Source of the DNA: Eubacteriaceae bacterium
GTDB lineage: Bacteria > Bacillota > Clostridia > Lachnospirales > Lachnospiraceae
Assembly: GCA_902362875.1 (NCBI GenBank)
Contig: CABIYF010000002.1
Span: forward strand, 62,001-126,000
Direction of reading: 5' to 3'
Length of the DNA stretch: 64,000 bases
Shown: positions 60,522 to 64,000 of the stretch, piece by piece
How positions within the stretch are numbered: the stretch's first letter is position 1
Layout of the letters: each line of letters opens with the position of its first letter
Made by a program: the position numbers and the translations under genes
The notes under the pieces: generated by a model
Databases searched by the model: none
What the model saw: the letters and a program-made list of their open reading frames with translations, nothing else
What the model was told of the DNA's origin: nothing

Positions 60522-61995
60522 CAGGAAGAAAAATAAAAAATGGTATTTTGTGTTGATCCCTGCTGTTGTGATCAGTTTTATTGCAGTCCTTGCATGGCAC
60601 AATTCGGTACAAGCAGCATATACCACGGAAAGCAATGCGGGAACTTCATCATTTCCAACCAACAATAAATACACGTATGTTGAAGTGAAAGGACCATCCG
60701 GCACTTCCACGTTAAAACTACAGGTAACCCATTCGGGATCGGCTTATAAGAATTATTCATTTGATAATGCGAGCCGGACGCTGAATATAAAGAAAGTATC
60801 TATCAGCAGTTCCGATCCGTATAAATTAAAGTTATCTACAACATCTGTAAAAACGACGAAATCTAATAGTGGATCATATTCATGGATCAGCATAAAAGTA
60901 AAATATACGGTTCCGGCTCATCAAAAATACAATAGTGTGACATATGATACGCCGTACAGCCAGTCCCATAAGCTGACAAATACGCCCGATCACAGCACGA
61001 AAGAACAAACAGATTTTGAAACCACGATCGGACTAAGTGCCTATGACACCGGGGTTGCACCGTATAGGAAACCAAGTGACAAGAAATATTACAGATACTA
61101 TGACTGTAAAGTTACAATTAATCTGAACAAAACGCAATACAAGGTGACTTACAAAGGGAACAATGGAACGATCGCATCTGGAGATTCCAGTAAAAGTTTT
61201 GCCTGTGGAAGTAAACTGACATTTCCAACAGCTGCAAGAAGCGGATATACCATTACCGGATGGAAGAATACGGCAGACAGCAGCGGAACATCTTATACGA
61301 CAAACAGTACAGTGTGTGAGAAAGACTTAACTTTATATGCCCAGTGGAAAGCCAATCAGTACAAGATCCATTATGATTCTAATGGTGGAAGCGGGACAAT
61401 GAATGACAGTACCGTGACATATGATGGTACATTCACGCTTCCTAAAAACACATTTACGAACAACGGCTATCAGTTCCTTGGATGGAGTAAGACAAAAGAC
61501 GGAGATGTCTCAGCATATGAAGATGAAGAATCGTTCAAATATCAGACAGCTTCGAACCTCACCTTATATGCAGTGTGGGGAAATGGACAGTATAAGATCA
61601 GCTTTCAGCCGAATGGAGCCCAAGGAGATGCAAAGATCACTCTGGTAAAGACAGGAGAATCTTATCAGCTGCCATCTGATCTGTTTACCAGAAAAGGATA
61701 TACGTTCCTTGGATGGGGAAAAACGCCGGATACAGTAAAAGCAGACTATACGGATGGATCGGAAGTTTCTGATCTTGCAGATGTTGGAAAGACCATAAGA
61801 CTGTATGCGATATGGAAAAAGAACGACGGAAGCATCAACAAAACAAACATCATTCATGATGAAAGTATGTTTACCGGGGGTATTGAGATCGAAGGACAGA
61901 ATGGTACCGGATACAGCAGTGCCCATACGGACTCTGAATATGCGAACATTGATAAAGCCAGTGAGCCTGGGTATTTTACAGACCGGTATCAATAA
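60508..61995 (+). CDS. Secreted Listeria-Bacteroides-repeat protein
   Basis: Protein of 495 aa starting at GTG 60508 after GAAAGGAGGAAAAGGAC. An N-terminal membrane/signal segment (WYFVLIPAVVISFIAVLAW) is followed by a Ser/Thr-rich beta domain and three or four Flg_new-type repeats (AARSGYTITGWKNTA, NTFTNNGYQFLGWSKT, DLFTRKGYTFLGWGKT), as in InlB B-repeats. It has no LPXTG. Its place between a sortase and the tip adhesin suggests a pilus-linked surface component. The C-terminus ends without membrane segment. Confidence 0.85.
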   Translation: MKKISRKKNKKWYFVLIPAVVISFIAVLAWHNSVQAAYTTESNAGTSSFPTNNKYTYVEVKGPSGTSTLKLQVTHSGSAYKNYSFDNASRTLNIKKVSISSSDPYKLKLSTTSVKTTKSNSGSYSWISIKVKYTVPAHQKYNSVTYDTPYSQSHKLTNTPDHSTKEQTDFETTIGLSAYDTGVAPYRKPSDKKYYRYYDCKVTINLNKTQYKVTYKGNNGTIASGDSSKSFACGSKLTFPTAARSGYTITGWKNTADSSGTSYTTNSTVCEKDLTLYAQWKANQYKIHYDSNGGSGTMNDSTVTYDGTFTLPKNTFTNNGYQFLGWSKTKDGDVSAYEDEESFKYQTASNLTLYAVWGNGQYKISFQPNGAQGDAKITLVKTGESYQLPSDLFTRKGYTFLGWGKTPDTVKADYTDGSEVSDLADVGKTIRLYAIWKKNDGSINKTNIIHDESMFTGGIEIEGQNGTGYSSAHTDSEYANIDKASEPGYFTDRYQ

Positions 61996-61998
61996 AGA

Positions 61999-62031
61999 TA
62001 ACAGCAGAACAGAGAAATCTTTCTGCTGTTA
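61999..62031 (+). terminator. Hairpin before the tip adhesin gene
   Basis: TAACAGCAGAA / TTCTGCTGTTA, 11-bp perfect stem with an 11-nt loop. It is followed by an A-rich stretch and TTTTTG, so it is a partial terminator at best on the plus strand. Confidence 0.6.
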
Positions 62032-62074
62032 AAACAAAAAATTTTTGTAAGATCAAATAGATCAGGAGGAGATT

Positions 62075-64000
62075 ATGAAATACAAGCTGATAAAAAATCT
62101 GAAAAAGATTGGCACGTTCTTCTTATCCTTAGTCATGCTTTTTTCTTCTATGTTTGGAGAAATGGTCGGAAGGTCTGTACCAATGGTGAATGTTTCAGCA
62201 AATGAAGGAACTGCAACCGTTGGTATGAGTCAGGTGATGAGCAGCAATAAGATCAGTACGTTAGACCGGCCGGCAAGTGAAGGATTATGGAAGATCACTG
62301 CAAATGGAAAAGGAACCTTTTGTTTAAACTCCGGGAAATCCATGTGCAATGGAGATAAGGTAAAATATAAGACACACAATGCTGTGACGTATAAGAATCA
62401 GGGGATCGCAAAAGCTTTGACCTATTATTACTGGAAGAGTTCAAAAAATAAAAAAGCGTTTGCCTTAACACAGGCATACATCTGGGCATGTGGAGCAGGT
62501 GTCAGCAAGCAGACAACGGTTTATCAGGCAGGAAAAAATCTTGACTCGAAGTTTTCCAACAGTGATGCAAAGGATTTTTGTAAGAAGATCAGCCAGACTG
62601 ATCCAAAAGGCACGATCTATTATTATACCGTAACACACTGTGTAAAAGGAAAGAATCATGATAAACATCAGATGTTATACAGCATGACGAAAGCACTACC
62701 TGCCGTTAAGACCGATTCTTATACATATTCAAACAGCACCTCTGAAAATGACAAAACAGAAGTAACGATCACAAAACGTGACCAAGAGACAAGCGTTGTG
62801 TTATCCGGTGTAAAGTTTGAGTTCTTCCGGGATGGAAAATCTGTCGGTACAGCGGTAACAAATGAAAAAGGGGTTGCCAGCCTCACATATAATGAGACCA
62901 TTTCCAGTGGAACAAGAACCGTAATAAAGAAGTATGTGAAAAACTGGAAAGAGTTATCAAAAGATGTGCAGGAACAATACACCAAGAAAGGATACTATGA
63001 CAGCAAAGCCACGGCAAAGGCTGCCGCTGAAAAAGAAGTGGCAAAGTTACTGCTGGGGCTCATCAATGATAAAAAGTCCAAAACTCATACATGGACAGCC
63101 AAAGAGGTTGATCCAGATGCAAGACATGAGAAGAATAGTGCTGTCAAAACAAAAAATGCAACAGGGAAAGCATCTTCGGTTGATCTTGGTACAATGTATG
63201 ATGAAGAAAAAACAGTCGATCTGGAACTCAATAAGAAGAGTATCATAGATAACTTTGGAGTAGATGCCACTTATGCCAATGCAGCATACGGAGTATATGC
63301 AAAAGAAGATATTCTGAAATCTGATAATAAAACGGTTCTGTATCCAAAAGATACAAGAGTTGCAACGATCATTACAGATGTGATCGGATATGGATGTGCC
63401 AAAGGGCTTCCTGTGGGAAATTACTACGTGAAAGAAGAAGTGAATCCCGATGGATTTGAATTAAGTAAAAGTATCACGGATGTAACCCTTGATCAGAACA
63501 AAACGATCACTGTATATGAAACACCGGTCAAAGGACAGCTGCAGATCCATAAAACCTATGATCATGACAAAAAATCAGAAAATGGAGCTGTGTTTGAAGT
63601 ATATAATAGTAAAGACCAGTTAGTGGATACGATCACAACCGGCGACGACGGAATGGCAACGACAAAAGAGCTTCCATATGGTTCGTACCGGTTACATCAG
63701 ACCAAGGGAACGGATGGATTCTCTCTGATCCAGGATATGACAAAAGTGATCGATGGTTCCATGAAAACCTATCAGATCGAAGCCAACAACCCAAGAGAAG
63801 CTGCCGGAATTTCTATTTCTAAAACAAAGGTCATCACGGACACACAGACATCAACGAATACAAAGAAACCAGAAGCCGGTGCAAAATTTGAGATCATCAA
63901 TAAGTCAAGCAAACAGGTGGTTGAAACACTGACAACGGGTGAAAACGGATATGCCGCATCCGGTGAATTAACCCCTGGTACTTATACCGTACACCAGATC
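62075..64000 (+). CDS. Pilus tip adhesin with thioester domain (cut by window edge)
   Basis: First 642 residues of a larger protein; the frame is open to the window end. ATG 62075 follows ATCAGGAGGAGAT. A signal peptide (GTFFLSLVMLFSSMFGEMVG) is followed by a thioester-type domain: TFCLNSGKSMC gives Cys83 and LTQAYIWACG gives Gln133, the pair expected to form an internal Cys-Gln thioester that can bind host surfaces covalently. From about residue 240 on there are SpaA/Cna-B-like domains (VTITKRDQETSVVLSGVKFE, LQIHKTYDHDKKSENGAVFE, ISISKTKVITDT). Operon position fits a pilus tip protein. Confidence 0.9.
   Translation, partial: MKYKLIKNLKKIGTFFLSLVMLFSSMFGEMVGRSVPMVNVSANEGTATVGMSQVMSSNKISTLDRPASEGLWKITANGKGTFCLNSGKSMCNGDKVKYKTHNAVTYKNQGIAKALTYYYWKSSKNKKAFALTQAYIWACGAGVSKQTTVYQAGKNLDSKFSNSDAKDFCKKISQTDPKGTIYYYTVTHCVKGKNHDKHQMLYSMTKALPAVKTDSYTYSNSTSENDKTEVTITKRDQETSVVLSGVKFEFFRDGKSVGTAVTNEKGVASLTYNETISSGTRTVIKKYVKNWKELSKDVQEQYTKKGYYDSKATAKAAAEKEVAKLLLGLINDKKSKTHTWTAKEVDPDARHEKNSAVKTKNATGKASSVDLGTMYDEEKTVDLELNKKSIIDNFGVDATYANAAYGVYAKEDILKSDNKTVLYPKDTRVATIITDVIGYGCAKGLPVGNYYVKEEVNPDGFELSKSITDVTLDQNKTITVYETPVKGQLQIHKTYDHDKKSENGAVFEVYNSKDQLVDTITTGDDGMATTKELPYGSYRLHQTKGTDGFSLIQDMTKVIDGSMKTYQIEANNPREAAGISISKTKVITDTQTSTNTKKPEAGAKFEIINKSSKQVVETLTTGENGYAASGELTPGTYTVHQI

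Noticed and set aside
1..64000. tRNA genes and CRISPR arrays
   Set aside because: Looked for by eye and not found: no cloverleaf with a T-arm GGTTCGAATCC-type core and no evenly spaced short repeats. A tRNAscan or CRISPR search was not possible.

Overview
The window looks like a chromosomal segment of an anaerobic, low-GC Gram-positive gut bacterium of the Clostridia, most likely Lachnospiraceae (an Anaerostipes- or Anaerobutyricum-like genome). This rests on the yajC-SCIFF-radical SAM-secDF block, a SpoIIM-like protein, the codon style and the class C sortase pilus genes. The genus is a guess from memory, not a measurement. The first ~25.3 kb is the right part of a prophage. The remaining ~38.6 kb is host chromosome and runs off the right edge inside a pilus operon.

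Prophage (1-~25,300). A complete HK97-type siphophage late operon is read left to right: end of the large terminase, portal, ClpP-like protease, capsid, connectors, major tail protein, a tail chaperone pair with a -1 slippery site, tape measure, distal tail protein, tail endopeptidase, two baseplate proteins, receptor-binding protein, XkdX, holin and a multidomain endolysin. A diversity-generating retroelement (DGR) is embedded in the tail-fibre region. The C-terminus of the 569-aa receptor-binding protein is a variable repeat (VR, 16795-16942). A template repeat (TR, 17052-17199) follows it and then a reverse transcriptase (17395-18789). All 13 VR/TR differences fall on TR adenines. A hairpin with a GTAA loop that contains the target's stop codon lies just downstream of VR. 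No Avd gene is visible, and the reverse transcriptase departs from the usual DGR motif 4. After the lysis genes come a small regulatory region (XRE repressor, paired operators, a strong promoter, a predicted H-type pseudoknot RNA) and an intact IS30-type DDE transposase as the last gene before the chromosome. No tyrosine or serine integrase is in the window, so the transposase may be the phage's own recombinase.

Host segment 1 (25.4-34.9 kb). rny, a NUDIX hydrolase, a SpoIIM-like membrane protein, DAHP synthase (minus strand), an FMN riboswitch controlling ribU, a thioesterase (minus strand), a histidine phosphatase, a DUF1700 protein, an M20 amidohydrolase and thrC.

Host segment 2 (35.4-43.9 kb). 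A 1228-aa surface protein made of DUF11-like repeats, a small coiled-coil protein, a PP2C phosphatase, a membrane Ser/Thr kinase and a membrane-anchored Ig-like surface protein. This looks like a phospho-signalling cluster linked to the cell surface.

Host segment 3 (44-55.3 kb). Housekeeping genes: an S1-domain protein, aroC, tgt, yajC, a PHP phosphoesterase, a TIGR04086 membrane protein, the SCIFF ranthipeptide precursor and its radical SAM maturase, secDF, recJ and a HAD hydrolase.

Host segment 4 (55.4-64 kb). A secreted C39-like peptidase, a backbone pilin with YPKN, E-box and LPMTG, two sortases, a Listeria-Bacteroides-repeat protein and the first 642 residues of a pilus tip adhesin with a predicted Cys-Gln thioester domain. 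Hairpins separate several pilus genes and probably set their relative dosage.
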